Source: Bufo bufo (taxonomy: Eukaryota; Chordata; Amphibia; Anura; Bufonidae). From it: a DNA stretch of 64,000 bases. The stretch covers positions 36,154,956-36,218,955 of the forward strand of contig NC_053392.1 of the NCBI RefSeq assembly GCF_905171765.1, given 5' to 3'. Positions 9,230-20,234 of this stretch are shown here, piece after piece. Positions within the stretch are counted from its first letter, which is position 1. Each line of letters opens with the position of its first letter. The position numbers were made by a program, and so were the translations under genes. Under the pieces are notes generated by a model, which was not told the origin of the DNA, searched no databases, and saw only the letters and a list, made by a program, of their open reading frames with translations.

Positions 9230-11160
9230 GCCAGACAGTACAAACACCCCACAAATGACCCCATTTCGGAAAGTAGACACCCTGAGGTATTCGCTGATGG
9301 GCATAGTGAGTTTATTTTTTGTCACAAGTTAGCGGAAAATGATGATTTTTTATTTTTTTTTCTTACAAAGTCTTATATTCCACTAACTTGTGATAAAAAA
9401 ATAAAAACTTCTATGAACTCACTATGCCCATCAGCGAATACCTTGGGGTGTCTTCTTTCCAAAATGGGGTCACTTGTGGGGTAGTTATACTGCCCTGGCA
9501 TTCTAGGGGCCCAAATGTGTGGTAAGTAGTTTGAAATCAAAATGTGTAAAAAATGGCCGGTGAAATCCGAAAGGTGCTCTTTGGAATGTGGGCCCCTTTG
9601 CCCACCTAGGCTGCAAAAAAGTGTCACACATGTGTTATCTCCGTACTCAGGAGAAGTTGGGCAATGTGTTTTGGGGTGTCATTTTACATATACCCATGCT
9701 GGGTGAGAGAAATATCTTGGCAAAAGACAACTTTTCCCATTTTTTTATACAAAGTTGGCATTTGACCAAGATATTTATCTCACCCAGCATGGGTATATGT
9801 AAAATGACACCCCAAAACACATTGCCCAACTTCTCCTGAGTACGGAGATAACACATGTGTGACACTTTTTTGCAGCCTAGGTGGGCAAAGGGGCCCACAT
9901 TCCAAAGAGCACCTTTCGGATTTCACCGGCCATTTTTTACACATTTTGATTTCAAACTACTTACCACACATTTGGGCCCCTAGAATGCCAGGGCAGTATA
10001 ACTACCCCACAAGTGACCCCATTTTGGAAAGAAGACACTCGCAGGTATTCGCTGATGGGCATAGTGAGTTCATGGAAGTTTTTATTTTTTGTCACAAGTT
10101 AGTGGAATATGAGACTTTGTAAGAAAAAATAAAATAAAAATCATCATTTTCCGCTAACTTGTGACAAAAAATATAAAATTCTAGGAACTCTCCATGCCCC
10201 TCACGGAATACCTTGGGGTGTCTTCTTTCCAAAATGGTGTCACTTGTGGGGTAGTTATACTGCCCTGGCATTTTCCAGGGGCCCTAATGTGTGGTAAGTA
10301 GGTAAATGACCTGTGAAATCCTAAAGGTGCTCTTTGGAATGTGGGCCCCTTTGCCCACCTAGGCTGCAAAAAAGTGTCACACATGTGGTATCTCCGTACT
10401 CAGGAGAAGTTGGGCAATGTGTTTTGGGGTGTCTTTTTACATATACTTATGCTGGGTGAGAGAAATATCTCGGCAAAAGACAACTTTTCCCATTTTTTTA
10501 TACAAAGTTGGCATTTGACCAAGATATTTATCTCACCCAGCATGGGTATATGTAAAATGACACCCCAAAACACATTGCCCAACTTCTCCTGAGTACGGCG
10601 ATACCAGATGTGTGACACTTTTTTGCAGCCTAGATGCGCAAAGGGGCCCACATTCCTTTTATGAGGGCATTTTTAGACATTTGGATCCCAGACTTCTTCT
10701 CACGCTTTAGGGCCCCTAGAATGCCAGGGCAGTATAAATACCCCACATGTGACCCCATTTTGGAAAGAAGACACCCCAAGGTATTCAATGAAGGGCATGG
10801 CGAGTTCATCGAAAAAAAAAAAATTTGGCACAAGTTAGCGGAAATTGATTTTATTTATTTTTTTCTCACAAAGTCTTTCTTTCCGCTAACTTGGGACAAA
10901 AATTTCAATCTTTCATGGACTCAATATGCCCTCACGGAATACCTGGGGGTGTCTTCTTTCCGAAATGGGGTCACATGTGGGGTATTTATACTGCCCTGGC
11001 CTTCTAGGGGCCCTAAAGCGTGAGAAGAAGTCTGGAAAATAAATGTCTAAAATTTTTTACGCATTTGGATTCCATGAGGGGTATGGTGAGTTCATGTGAG
11101 ATTTTTTTTTTGACACAAGTTAGTGGAATATGAGACTTTGTAAGAAAAAAATAATAATTC
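9230..11160. repeat. Array of about 375-bp arms in alternating orientation (five symmetry centres)
   Basis: The same arm, recognisable by ATGCCAGGGCAGTATAA and GCATGGGTATATGTAAAATG, is read forward, reversed, forward and so on. Symmetry centres lie near 9355, 9745, 10130, 10495 and 10845. Two centre types alternate: one TTTTGTCACAAGTTAG-like, one ACAACTTTTCCCATTTTTTT-like. Arms around 9745 are nearly perfect over more than 350 bp each. The many small ORFs here are by-products of the repeats. Confidence 0.85.
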
Positions 11161-11177
11161 CGCTAACTTGGGCCAAA

Positions 11178-11860
11178 AAAATGTCTGAATGGAGCCTGAC
11201 AGGGGGGTGATCAATGACAGGGGGGTGATCAATGACAGGGGGGTGATCAGGGAGTCTATATGGGGTGATCACCCCCCTGTCATTGATCACCCCCCTATAA
11301 GGCTCCATTCAGATGTCCGTATGTGTTTTGCGGATCCGATCCATCTATCAGTGGATCCGTAAAAATCATACGGACATCTGAATGCAGCCTTACAGGGGGG
11401 TGATCAATGACAGGGGGGTGATCAATGACAGGGGGGTGATCAGGGAGTCTATATGGGGTGATCACCACCGTCATTGATCACGCCCCTGTAAGGCTCCATT
11501 CAGACGTCCGTATGCGTTTTGCGGATCCGATCCATCTATCAGTGGATCCGTAAAAATCATGCGGACGTCTGAATGGAGCTTTACAGGGGGGTGATCAATG
11601 ACAGGGGGGTAATCAATGACAGGGGGGTGATCAGGGAGTCTATATGGGGTGATCACCACCGTCATTGATCACGCCCCTGTAAGGCTCCATTCAGACGTCC
11701 GTATGCGTTTTGCGGATCCGATCCATCTATCAGTGGATCCGTAAAAATCATGTGGACGTCTGAATGGAGCTTTACAGGGGGGTGATCAATGACAGGGGGG
11801 TAATTAATGACAGGGGGGTGATCAGGGAGTCTATATGGGGTGATTAGGGGTGATCAGGGG
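11178..11860. repeat. Tandem GGGGGGTGATCAATGACA-rich units
   Basis: About 185-bp units, each containing runs of the motif, the phrase GGGAGTCTATATGGGGTGATC, and an internal palindrome around GCGGATCCGATCC/GTGGATCCGT. Three full units and a partial one. Confidence 0.85.
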
Positions 11861-12231
11861 CTAATAAGGGGTTAATAAGTGACAGGGGGGGTGTAGTGTA
11901 GTGTGGTGCTTGGTGCTACATATTGCTGAGCTACCTGTGTCCTCTGGTGGTCGATCCAAACAAAAGGGACCACCAGAGGACCAGGTAGCAGGTATATTAG
12001 ACGATGTTAGGGGTTAAAAAAAATCACATCTCCAGCCTGCCAGCGAACGATCGCCGCTGGCAAGCTGGAGATCCACTCGCTTACCTTCCGATCCTGTGAA
12101 CGCGCGCGCCTGTGTGCGCGCGTTCACAGGAAATCTCGCGTCTCGCGAGAGGACGCACCGGCGCGTCCACCCAGAAGAGCAGGGCCGCCGCAAAGACGCA
12201 ATCCTGCGTACGGCGGTCCTGAGGAGGTTAA

Positions 12232-12820
12232 AGACCCTTTATGGTGGCACATAGTCTGCTTTTGCTACCAATATATGATGTCTTTATACAACACAATATT
12301 TGTTCATATGAACTTCAACAGAAATAAAAACACAATAAACATGTCCCTCACATGGCCAGAAATCTGAGGCTTTTAGAGACGCAGTAAGGATTGGAGGTTG
12401 CGCCTGCCAAATTGTGGTTATATTCGATTCGGTCGATTCGCACCGAAGCTGAATTTCCTCGTGCTTCGTGGTAACGAATCACATTTTTTCCTAAAATGGC
12501 TGCTGCACGTATGAGGACATGGAGAAAGGAACTCTGGTAAGGCGGGATCACCCAGATTGACATGCCTGCATGCAGCCAATCAGCAGCCAGCCAGCCCTGT
12601 GATGTCACAGCCTTATAAATAGCGGCAGCCATATACCAGTGTACTGAGTGCAGAGAGAGACGTCTGCAGGCACTAGGGACAGTGGTAGAAAAAAACTATT
12701 TATTTGTACAGAAAAAGCGATTTACCAGTGCAGGGAAAGATTGTTCAAGGTGTAGGGAAAGAATAGGGAGGAATCATTCCACAGCTTTTATGTTGAAAAG
12801 GGTTCTGTAGGGGAGGTGAC
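12232..12820 (+). mobile_element. 5' part of a hAT-like element (hAT-A)
   Basis: From about 12405 there is a promoter-like region: a GTGATGTCACAG motif, then TTATAAATAG at 12613. The segment is continued by tandem 5'-leader repeats at 17350-17610 on the other side of the nested hAT-B. The outer left end of hAT-A is not clear; 12232-12400 is unclassified. Confidence 0.45.
12613..12622 (+). promoter_or_regulatory. TATA box of hAT-A
   Basis: TTATAAATAG about 10 bp after a CRE-like TGATGTCACAG. The same architecture (TATA box, leader repeats, ORF) is seen in the hAT at 24044. Confidence 0.5.
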
Positions 12821-13060
12821 TAGTGATGGATGAACATCGTCCGGGACTTTCGCAAACGTGCGTTCGCAGCGGGCCACATTGACTTTACTGGCAGGCGAAC
12901 CTTAAAAACCTTCAGGTCATATTTGCAGCCACCAAATACAGTACTTACTAGAAGTGCACAAATAATCCCACAACATGGACAGTGACATACCAGAGGGGAT
13001 CATTGGCAAAAATTCCCACAAAAAATATGTATTTTAATCAGGGGCCATTTTTTATGCGTC

Positions 13061-13586
13061 TTAAAGGGAAACTCTCAAAAATGTGCCCTGCTGGATTGTA
13101 CTGTAGGCCACTGGAGTACAGGCCCCAACAATTAGGCATTCACCGGACAGAAAATAACTTTCGTCACCTTCACCACCACTGACATTTGAGATCTCGAAGT
13201 AGGCAGCAACAGCGGGGACCACCCTCCTTGGTCTGATCTGGGTACTGTCGTCCGACCGCTGGGTGGCGGTTGTTGCTACCTCCTCTTCCTCATCCGATGC
13301 CAAGAATGACCGAGCATCGGTAAGGTCTGTGAATGGATGGGAAAATATTTCCTCTGACTCGAGTGGAGGGGCTATGGTGGTGGTGGTGGTGGTGTCTTTG
13401 GGGGTGCAAACAGCAGAGAGTGAGGAGGGTGATGATACGGAGGATGAGCCAATCAACCAACTCTGGTGCATCCTTTGACGTAATCGCACTCACCTTCTCC
13501 AACTTCCCACTTAGGCTCCAGCCTGGTGCACCTGCCCGACCCCTACCACCCCTGCGGAATGGCCTGCCTCTTCCTCTGCCTGTCAT
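13061..13586 (-). pseudogene. N-terminal part of a hAT-associated ORF, frameshifted
   Basis: Starts on the minus strand at 13586 with an RG-rich stretch (MTGRGRGRPFRRGGRGRAG) and shifts frame near 13490 into a serine/threonine-rich and acidic region (ASDEEEEV) that ends at 13061. An RG-rich start also opens the ORF of the hAT at 25428. No catalytic motif is present. The assignment to hAT rests on position and this resemblance. Confidence 0.5.
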
Positions 13587-13997
13587 TTTTTAAATGACCC
13601 TGTGCCAAAGTCCCTAGAGAAGAGCAGTATTTGTGGAAGCAGGTACAGTGGATATAAAAAGTCTACACACCTCTGTTAAATTATTTCAGAACTTTTTGCA
13701 CCTTTAATGTGACCTATAAACTGTACAACTCAATTGAAAAACAAACTGAAATCTTTTAGGTGGAGGGAAGATAACAATATAAACTAAAATAATGTGGTTG
13801 CATAAGTGTGCACACCCTCTTATAACTGGGGATGTAGCTGTGTTCAGAATTAAGCAATCACATTCAGAATCCTGTTAAATAGGAGTCAGCATACACCGGC
13901 CATCATGTAAAGTGCCTCTGAATAACCCTAAATGAAGTTCAGCTGCTCTAGTTGGTCTTTCCTGAAATTTTCTTAGTCGCATCCCACAGCAAAAGCC

Positions 13998-16107
13998 ATG
14001 GTCCACAGAGAGCTTCCAAAACATCAGAGGGATCTCATTATTTAAAGGTATCAGTCAGGAGAAGGGTACAAAAGAATTTCCAAGGCATTAGATATACCAT
14101 GGAACACAGTGAAGACAGTCATCATCAAGTGGAGAAAATATGGCACAACAGTGACATTACCAAGAACAGGACGTCCCTCCAAAATTGATGAAAAGACGAG
14201 AAGAAAACTGGTCTGGGAGGCTACCAAGAGGCCTACAGCAACATTAAAGGAGCTGCAGGAATATCTGGCAAGTACTGGCTGTGTGGTACATGTGACAACA
14301 ATCTCCCGTATTCTTCCTATGTCTGGGCTATGGGGTAGAGTGGCAAGACGAAAGCCTTTTCTTACGAAGAAAAACATCCAAGCCAGGCTACATTTTGCAA
14401 AAACACATCTGAAGTCTCCTAAAAGCATGTGGGAAAAGGTGTTATGGTCTGATGAAACCAAGGTCAAACTTTTTGGCCATAATTCCAAAAGATATGTTTG
14501 GCGCAAAAACAACACTGCCCATCACCAAAAGAACACCATACCCACAGTGAAGCATGGTGGTGGCAGCATCATGTCAAGGGGCTGTTTTTCTTCAGCTGGA
14601 ACTGGGGCCTTAGTTAAGCTAGAGGGAATTATGAACAGTTCCAAATACCAGTCAATATTGGCACAAAACCTTTAGGATTCTGCTAGAAAGCTGAACATGA
14701 ATAGTGATGAGCGGGAGGTGCCATATTCGATTTCACGAATATTCAATGGAATATTCATCTTATATTCGTCAAAATCGAATATTCGTCATTATTCTATTTA
14801 TCGCAAATAATATGCGATTTAATTATTCGCGTATTGTGATTTTCTTTTAACTGTATAAGGCAACTTTCCTATTGGTTGGCTATGGCTAATATGTGTATTT
14901 TACGAATATTCGCTATATTGCTATATATTCTTGTTTTAGAATATTACGAATATTCTAAAAAACGACGTTATAGCAATATAGCGAATATTCGTAAAATACA
15001 CATATAGACTGCAATTTTGCTAATATAGTGCTATAGTATTTTTTTTTATAGTCTAATTTTTTTTTGTCTCTTCTGAAGTTCAGATTTGGAAAAAATGTAT
15101 ACTATTAAAAAAATATACTATAGCACTATATTAGCTAAATTGCAGTCTATATGTGTATTTCACGAATATTCGCTGTATCGCTATAACTTTGTGTTTTAGA
15201 ATATTACTAATATGACGAATATTCTAAAAAACATAGTTATAGCAATATAGCGAATATATTCGTTATTTAGAATATTCGTCTATTTTCTTTTTCCAATCTG
15301 CACGGTCGTTCGCAAACTCCTCCCCGACAAGGGTCCCCGTCACCATGGGAAAGCCTGCGGGTTAGAATATACCATCGGATCTGAGTTTTCACGATCTCAG
15401 GGAAAACTCAGATCCGATTGTATATTCTAACCCGCAGGCGTTCCCATGGTGACGGGGACCCTTGTCGGGGAGGAGTATGCGAACGACCGTACAGATTGGA
15501 AATAAAATGTGAATATTCTAAATAACGAATATATTGCTATATATTAGTTTTTTCTAATATTCGTCATTTTATTTTCCATATAAAAACATGATTCCTTCCT
15601 GCTTAAGTTGCTTGTGGGCCAATGACTCATTGACCCACAAGAAAGAAGCAGGGAGGAATCATGTTTTCAGATGTTAAAAAATGACAAATATTCGATATAG
15701 CGAATATATAGCACTATATTCGTAATATTCGCAAATTAGCGAAGTTGCGATATTCGCGATTAATATTCGCTATTCGAATATTCGCGCTCAACACTAAAAA
15801 TGAAGAGGAATTTCATCTTTCAGCATGACAACGACCCAAAGCATACATCCAAATCAACAAAGGAATGGCTTCACCAGAAGAAGATGAAAGTTTTGGAATG
15901 GCCCAGCCAGAGCCCAGACCTGAATCCGATGGGGTGATCTGAAGAGGGCTGTGCACAGGAGATGCCCTCACAATCTGACAGATTTGGAGTGTTTTTGCAA
16001 GAAGAGTGGGAAAATCTTGCCAAGTCAAAATGTGCCATGCTGATAGACTCATACCCAAAAAGACTGAGTGCTGTAATAAAATCAAAAGGTGCTTCAACAA
16101 AGTATTA
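13998..16107 (+). pseudogene. Tc1 transposase, inactivated
   Basis: The frame starts at ATG 13998 (MVHRELPKHQ), has a TAA at 14043-14045, and continues in the same frame to 14675 with an HTH-like N-terminus (ISKALDIPWNTVKTVIIKWR) and the first catalytic Asp in VLWSDETKVKLFG. After the 1.1-kb MITE, 15800-16107 gives [17 protein letters not shown] with the second Asp, then PDLNP. The segment that should carry the catalytic Glu (PIENLW in the family) is missing: AATCC runs directly into GATGGGGTGATCTG. The enzyme is dead for several independent reasons. Confidence 0.85.
14702..15796. mobile_element. hAT-type MITE, highly palindromic
   Basis: Termini TAGTGATGAGCG and CGCTCAACACTA. The flanking octamers AACATGAA (14694-14701) and AAAATGAA (15797-15804) differ at one base. 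The interior is full of nested ATATTCG-containing inverted repeats. It includes a large palindrome (about 15303-15492) whose arms contain CCCGTCACCATGG and CCATGGTGACGGG around a centre near 15398. Non-coding. Confidence 0.8.
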
Positions 16108-16315
16108 GTTTAAGGGTGTGCATACTTATGCAACCATATTATTTCATTTTTATATTTTTTCTTCCCTCTACCTAAAATATTTCAGTTTGTTCTTTAATTG
16201 AGTTCTACAGTTTATAGGTCACATTAAAGGTGGAAAAAGTTCTGAAATGATTTATCTTTGTCTCATTTTTTTACATCACAGAAACCTGACATTTTAACAG
16301 GAGTGTGTAGACTTT

Positions 16316-16880
16316 GTATATCGCAGGCCTCAATCAGTATTTGGTGGAAGCTGGTATATCGCACCCCTCAATCAGTATTTTGTGGAAACAGGTATATAGA
16401 ACCCCTGAATCAATATTTGGTGGAAGCAGGTATATCACACCTCTCAATCAGTATATTGTGGAAGCCGGTGTACCGCAGGCATCAATCAATATTTTGTGGA
16501 TGCAGGTATATAGAACCCCTTAATTAGTATTTTGTAGAAGCAGGTATATCGCACCCCTCAATCAGTATTTTGTGGAAACAGGTATATAGAACCCCTGAAT
16601 CAATATTTGGTGGAAGCAGGTATATTGCACCCCTCAATCAGTATTTAGTGCAGGTATATCGCACCCCTCAATCTGTATTTTGTGGAAGCAGGTATATTAA
16701 ACCCCTTAATCAATATTTGGTGGAAGCAGGTTTATGGCACCCCTCAATCAGTATTTTGTGGAAACAGGTATATCGCACCCCTCAATCTGTATTTTGTGGA
16801 AAAAAGTATATAAAACCCTTAATCAGTATTTTGTCGAAGCAGACACATCGCACCCCTCAATCAGTTTTTTTGGGGGCAAC
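16316..16880. repeat. 38-bp minisatellite, about 14 copies
   Basis: Tandem units of the type TATATCGCACCCCTCAATCA followed by GTATTTTGTGGAAGCAGG. A further unit fragment lies left of the Tc1 insertion (13625-13645), showing that the array predates Tc1-C. Repetitive ORFs here are not genes. Confidence 0.9.
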
Positions 16881-17341
16881 AGTTATACCTCACCTGTTGC
16901 AAATACAATAAGGCTTATCCCTCTATATACCTGCGGTATCGCAGCAGAACCGCACACAACTGATGCACAATACAAATGCACTATAATATGCTTTCTATGT
17001 TAGAAAGTATATTATAAGTATATCACACCCCTCAGTATATCACACCTATTGATAGCACACCGATACCAGTCCTTAAAAGGACTTTTGTGGCCCTATTGGC
17101 TAGTGTTTGGTGTCCCTAACAGCCTGTCACTGCTCCACACAGCAACCTGTCTCTACACTGCAGAAACGTCTCAATTGACTGTCCTGTCCCACCTGATGGA
17201 TGTGTCATGGGTCAAAGTTCGGCACAATGCAAAAGAATATGGTGCATGCGAACATCGCCATATGTTTGCATGTTCGGAGAATCGCGAACGAGCAAAATTC
17301 ACTGCGAAACGACCGCCGGGCGAACCGCAATGCCATCTCTA

Positions 17342-17760
17342 GAGGTGACAGCGAAGTGCTAAAATTAAGTGCTAAAATTACAGCCCTTTTTGTCATGTAT
17401 TAGTAGTAGAAATATATTTCCTGGTCAGCGGTTCAGTTATCTGTTTTAAAGCCATTTTTGCCGTGTATTAGTGGCAAACCAAAATTATATTTGCCAGTCA
17501 GCGGTGCAATTATATGATTGAAAGCTTTTTGTGGCGTGTATTACCGTAAAAAGAAAAAATATATTTGACGGTCAGTGGTGCAGTTATCTGTTTTAAAGCC
17601 CTTTTTGCGGTCCTGACAATTACATAGTGGTGAAATGTTTTATGTAAAACATGCTTTTTTTGGGAAAATTGATGGGTGATTGAAGAGTTTCTTCTGTATG
17701 TACTGAATTCCATTATCCTTTCATTGGTGAAAATGCTGATTCCTTCTTATATCTGTCTAC
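17342..17760 (+). repeat. hAT-A leader repeats, about 70-76 bp, three to four copies
   Basis: Repeats of a unit containing GGTCAGCGGTGCAGTTAT and AAAGCCCTTTTTG, with starts near 17380, 17450, 17521 and 17597. They continue the element interrupted by hAT-B. 17620-17760 shows nothing else I recognise. Confidence 0.6.
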
Positions 17761-17821
17761 ACTATGTCCACACTCTAGCAGCCAGGTACTGGATATAATA
17801 ACTTCTTACTGGTAATTAGCA

Positions 17822-18350
17822 TGTCACGGACACTCCCGTTACAGGAGATCAGAGAGACTGGCAACACGTGGGTTAATCTGAATGGTTCCTTGTGGATCAT
17901 TTGTGTCTGTGTTGGTTTGGTAATGACCACACTTCTTGCAGGTGTTGTTGGTTTGGTCATTTAACTTCCCCTATGTATTACTGCTTACCCCTTTGAGGGG
18001 TGCAGTTTATAGCTTCAGTTTCTGGACTCTGGGCTAGCTGGTTGTTGGATCTCGGTTGAGCTCCTGGCGCTGCCTTTGCTCCACATGAAGTTAAGTGTCG
18101 TCTTTCCTATTTGTATTTTATTTGTTGTATTCCCCTGTCTGTTGTTTCCAGGCCTGAGGGAGAATCCTGTTCATCCTTCTGGTGGATGTATAGGTTGTCT
18201 CAAGTCCTGTCACTACACTAGGGCCCTACAGGGTGTGTTAGGGCTGTAGGTTACTGCGTATGAATTTTCCTATCATCAAGGTCAGTTCATGCTGATAGTT
18301 AGTCAGGACTTGGATTAGGGTTGTTCTAGGAGGTGACCTTATCCTTTACA
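17822..18350 (+). mobile_element. Possible Gypsy-like LTR remnant
   Basis: Starts TGTCACGGACACTCCC and ends CCTTTACA, with CCAGGCCTGAGGGAGAATCC in the middle, a phrase I associate with amphibian Gypsy LTRs. No matching target duplication and no partner LTR in the window. Confidence 0.3.
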
Positions 18351-19194
18351 CTAGTTTCCAGGCCTCGTTTCTTTCCCCTCCCCTCCTGTGTTCGGTGTTG
18401 AGTTTTCCACCCACACCGCTTCCATGACATAGCAATCCACAGGGCGGTCTCCCTAATGGCAGGCAAAAACTTCTGCTCCATTCTTTGTACAGGATGCTTT
18501 CCTAAACTCTGTTCCACAATGTCCATAGAGGAATGTGGTAATACACAACCATGCGTATAGTCGTCCGATTGTGTCCAGGCGCTTTTAGGCTTCTCCCGGT
18601 CACTGGTGCTTGAAGAGCACATGAGCTAATGCTGCTTCTATCTCCACTAGACTCACTCCATAAGCAACTCTGGTCTGTGTCAGGTAGCAGTAAGGCTGGT
18701 TTCCATGCTCACTCAGCCTGGCCACAGCAAAGGGGCTAAAATGGCAGCTACATCCAGGACAGGTGCTGCTCCACATCTCCTCACACATAACTAGCTTCCT
18801 TCCTGTTCTTCAACTGTTCTACTGGTCTCCCTTGTATTAGCAAACCCTCTGATATATAAATATAAATAAATCAATATATATATATATATATATATATGTG
18901 GTGGCAGCACCGCCTAGGGGTGAATAGATGTAATGACTCTCTCCTCTAAAAGAGCCTGTTATAAGGTATTTAAAGTTTACACAGCAATACATTGACATGA
19001 TATACAAAAAAGTTTAAAGTACCCACAACCATCGCTAAGTGGGACACTGCAATTGTCTCCAACTATGCCCCTCTCGAGATTTACATCAAATACATTATTT
19101 TCATGTAGAGATCCAATAATTATGTTGGAGGCATATAGTGTATGCAAGCCATGTGTGACCCCTCTTATCACTCTCACGCTGTTCTGCACCTGGT
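18351..19194. other. Unclassified stretch with TA repeat
   Basis: Contains a short (TA)n at about 18873-18898. No coding or repeat family that I can name. Confidence 0.5.
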
Positions 19195-19490
19195 TTGCCT
19201 GGGCGAACGGAGTCACACAAGGGAGAACTGCTCCGTGTCCTTCATCGAGAAATCGAATCCTGGCTTTCTCTGCAACAACTCAAAATTGGAACCATAGTGA
19301 CCAACAATAGGAAGAACATGGTGTCCGCGCTGCGTCAAGGAGGGCTGAACCATGCGCCTTGTATAACACACGTGTTCAATCTGGTTGTCAACCGGTTCCT
19401 GATGTCTTAAGCCCATCTGCAAGACATCCTAAAAATGGCCAGGAAACTTTGCATGTTCTTCAGCCACTCGTACACCACAAAGCACATATA
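19195..19490 (+). pseudogene. hAT transposase fragment
   Basis: The frame from 19195 gives IVTNNRKNMVSALRQGGLNH followed by CITHVFNLVVNRFL. This matches the hAT transposase core (the D-N-x-x-N-M-V-A-A-L block and the C-x-x-H-x-L-N-L-V block), although the catalytic Asp is Asn here (VTNN instead of VTDN). A TAA ends the frame at 19410 and further hAT-like residues follow (AHLQDILKMARKLCMFFSHS). It may be a downstream part of hAT-A. Confidence 0.65.
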
Positions 19491-19494
19491 ACGG

Positions 19495-20030
19495 TCACGT
19501 ACACACACACAGGGGGAGGGAAGTGACCACAGCGCTCCCCCCTCCTCCCTGGCCCTGCCTACTTGCCTCACAAGTCCTAATGACATGGGACAACTGGACG
19601 GCAATCCCAAGCTTGGAATAAGTGCTGGGAGGACAGACCAGACAAACAACAGAACGTGAATGGACCGAGTCAATACCAGGAGAACAATAAAGCACAAAGG
19701 GAGCAAGCAGAGAATAGTCAGGAGAAGCCGGGGTCATAAATTCCAGGAGAGTCGTGAAGTACCAAAGGAGTCAGCAGAGAATCATCAGGAGGAAGCCGGG
19801 ATCGGAATACCAGGAGAGGCAGCGAAGTACACAAGGAGCAGGCAGAGGATCGTCAGGAAAAACAGCAGCAGGTAAGTAAGCCAGGTAATATAAATCGCAA
19901 ATGGAACCTAAATAACAGGCAACCTGTGGCCAGGTTGAATCTGCTGACGACTGTGTAAAAGGAGTGCGCTTCTTCTTGGCGCTAACATCGACCTGTAAGG
20001 CTGAGTTCATACTCGAGTTATTTGGTCAAT
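19495..20030. repeat. LTR-like segment with about 67-bp tandem repeats
   Basis: A CA run at 19499-19510, then nearly three repeats (19699-19880) of a unit containing GTCAGGAGAAGCCGGGGTC and ACCAGGAGAG. Similar purine-rich repeats occur in the LTR at 36461-36917, so a Gypsy LTR origin is likely but not proven. Confidence 0.4.
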
Positions 20031-20234
20031 TTTGGCCCCGTGACTGCCCAAATAAGTGAAGTGTGCAATGATTCTAAGAGCGACGTCTGTCATCCGCATG
20101 TCATACGGACTCAGTGTTATTTCACTACCAAATCAGACTCCCTATTTGTTACTGCAAGGCATAGTGTTCTACACCACTATAGAGGCTCTCTGCAGCCAGG
20201 AAATAGTCGTTTTTAACACGATTCGCCGCATGTA

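Larger units (their letters stand above)
8755..12231. mobile_element. TTAA-flanked element built of alternating inverted repeats, copy 1
   Basis: Bounded by TTAA at 8755-8758 and 12228-12231, with short inverted termini (TTAACCACCTCAG on the left; TTAACCTCCTCAG on the right, read in reverse). Target choice and termini fit a piggyBac-type MITE, but no transposase is present. It has three compartments: an array of arms in alternating orientation (about 9230-11160), a 180-190 bp tandem array (about 11180-11860), and a GC-rich end (12040-12215) with palindromes such as CGCGCGCGCC. A related copy in opposite orientation lies at 27304-31884. Confidence 0.75.
13646..16315 (+). mobile_element. Tc1-like element (Tc1-C) interrupted by a MITE
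   Basis: Left terminus CAGTGGATATAAAAAGTC follows a TA at 13644-13645. The right terminus is truncated near GTGTGTAGACTTT (about 16303-16315), where the minisatellite resumes. The insertion site is a TA within the 38-bp minisatellite unit of hAT-B. The transposase gene is on the plus strand and is split by the MITE at 14702-15796. Confidence 0.85.
12821..17341 (-). mobile_element. Non-autonomous hAT element (hAT-B) with a perfect 8-bp target duplication
   Basis: Inverted ends TAGTGATGG (12821) and CCATCTCTA (17341) are flanked by identical octamers GAGGTGAC at 12813-12820 and 17342-17349, diagnostic of hAT insertion. Inside are a frameshifted N-terminal-type ORF on the minus strand, a 38-bp minisatellite, and a Tc1 element at 13646. 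The gene content is too short for an active transposase. Confidence 0.85.

Noticed and set aside
9068..11023. Many ORFs of about 83 codons (MGPFAHLGCKKVSHM...) recurring on both strands
   Set aside because: They arise from the alternating inverted arms of the TTAA element; identical ORFs appear on opposite strands and no protein family is suggested. The same applies to 28839-31273.
11178..11860. Regularly spaced repeats that might be read as a CRISPR array
   Set aside because: Units are long, contiguous and lack unique spacers, and the sequence is eukaryotic.
16258..17003. Repetitive ORFs with YIAPLNQYFVEAG units
   Set aside because: Shadow of the 38-bp minisatellite; frames drift between units.
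17822..18350. A full solo LTR call
   Set aside because: Edges TGTCACGG/CTTTACA are suggestive, but flanking pentamers (TAGCA, CTAGT) do not match, so it is kept only as a low-confidence remnant.
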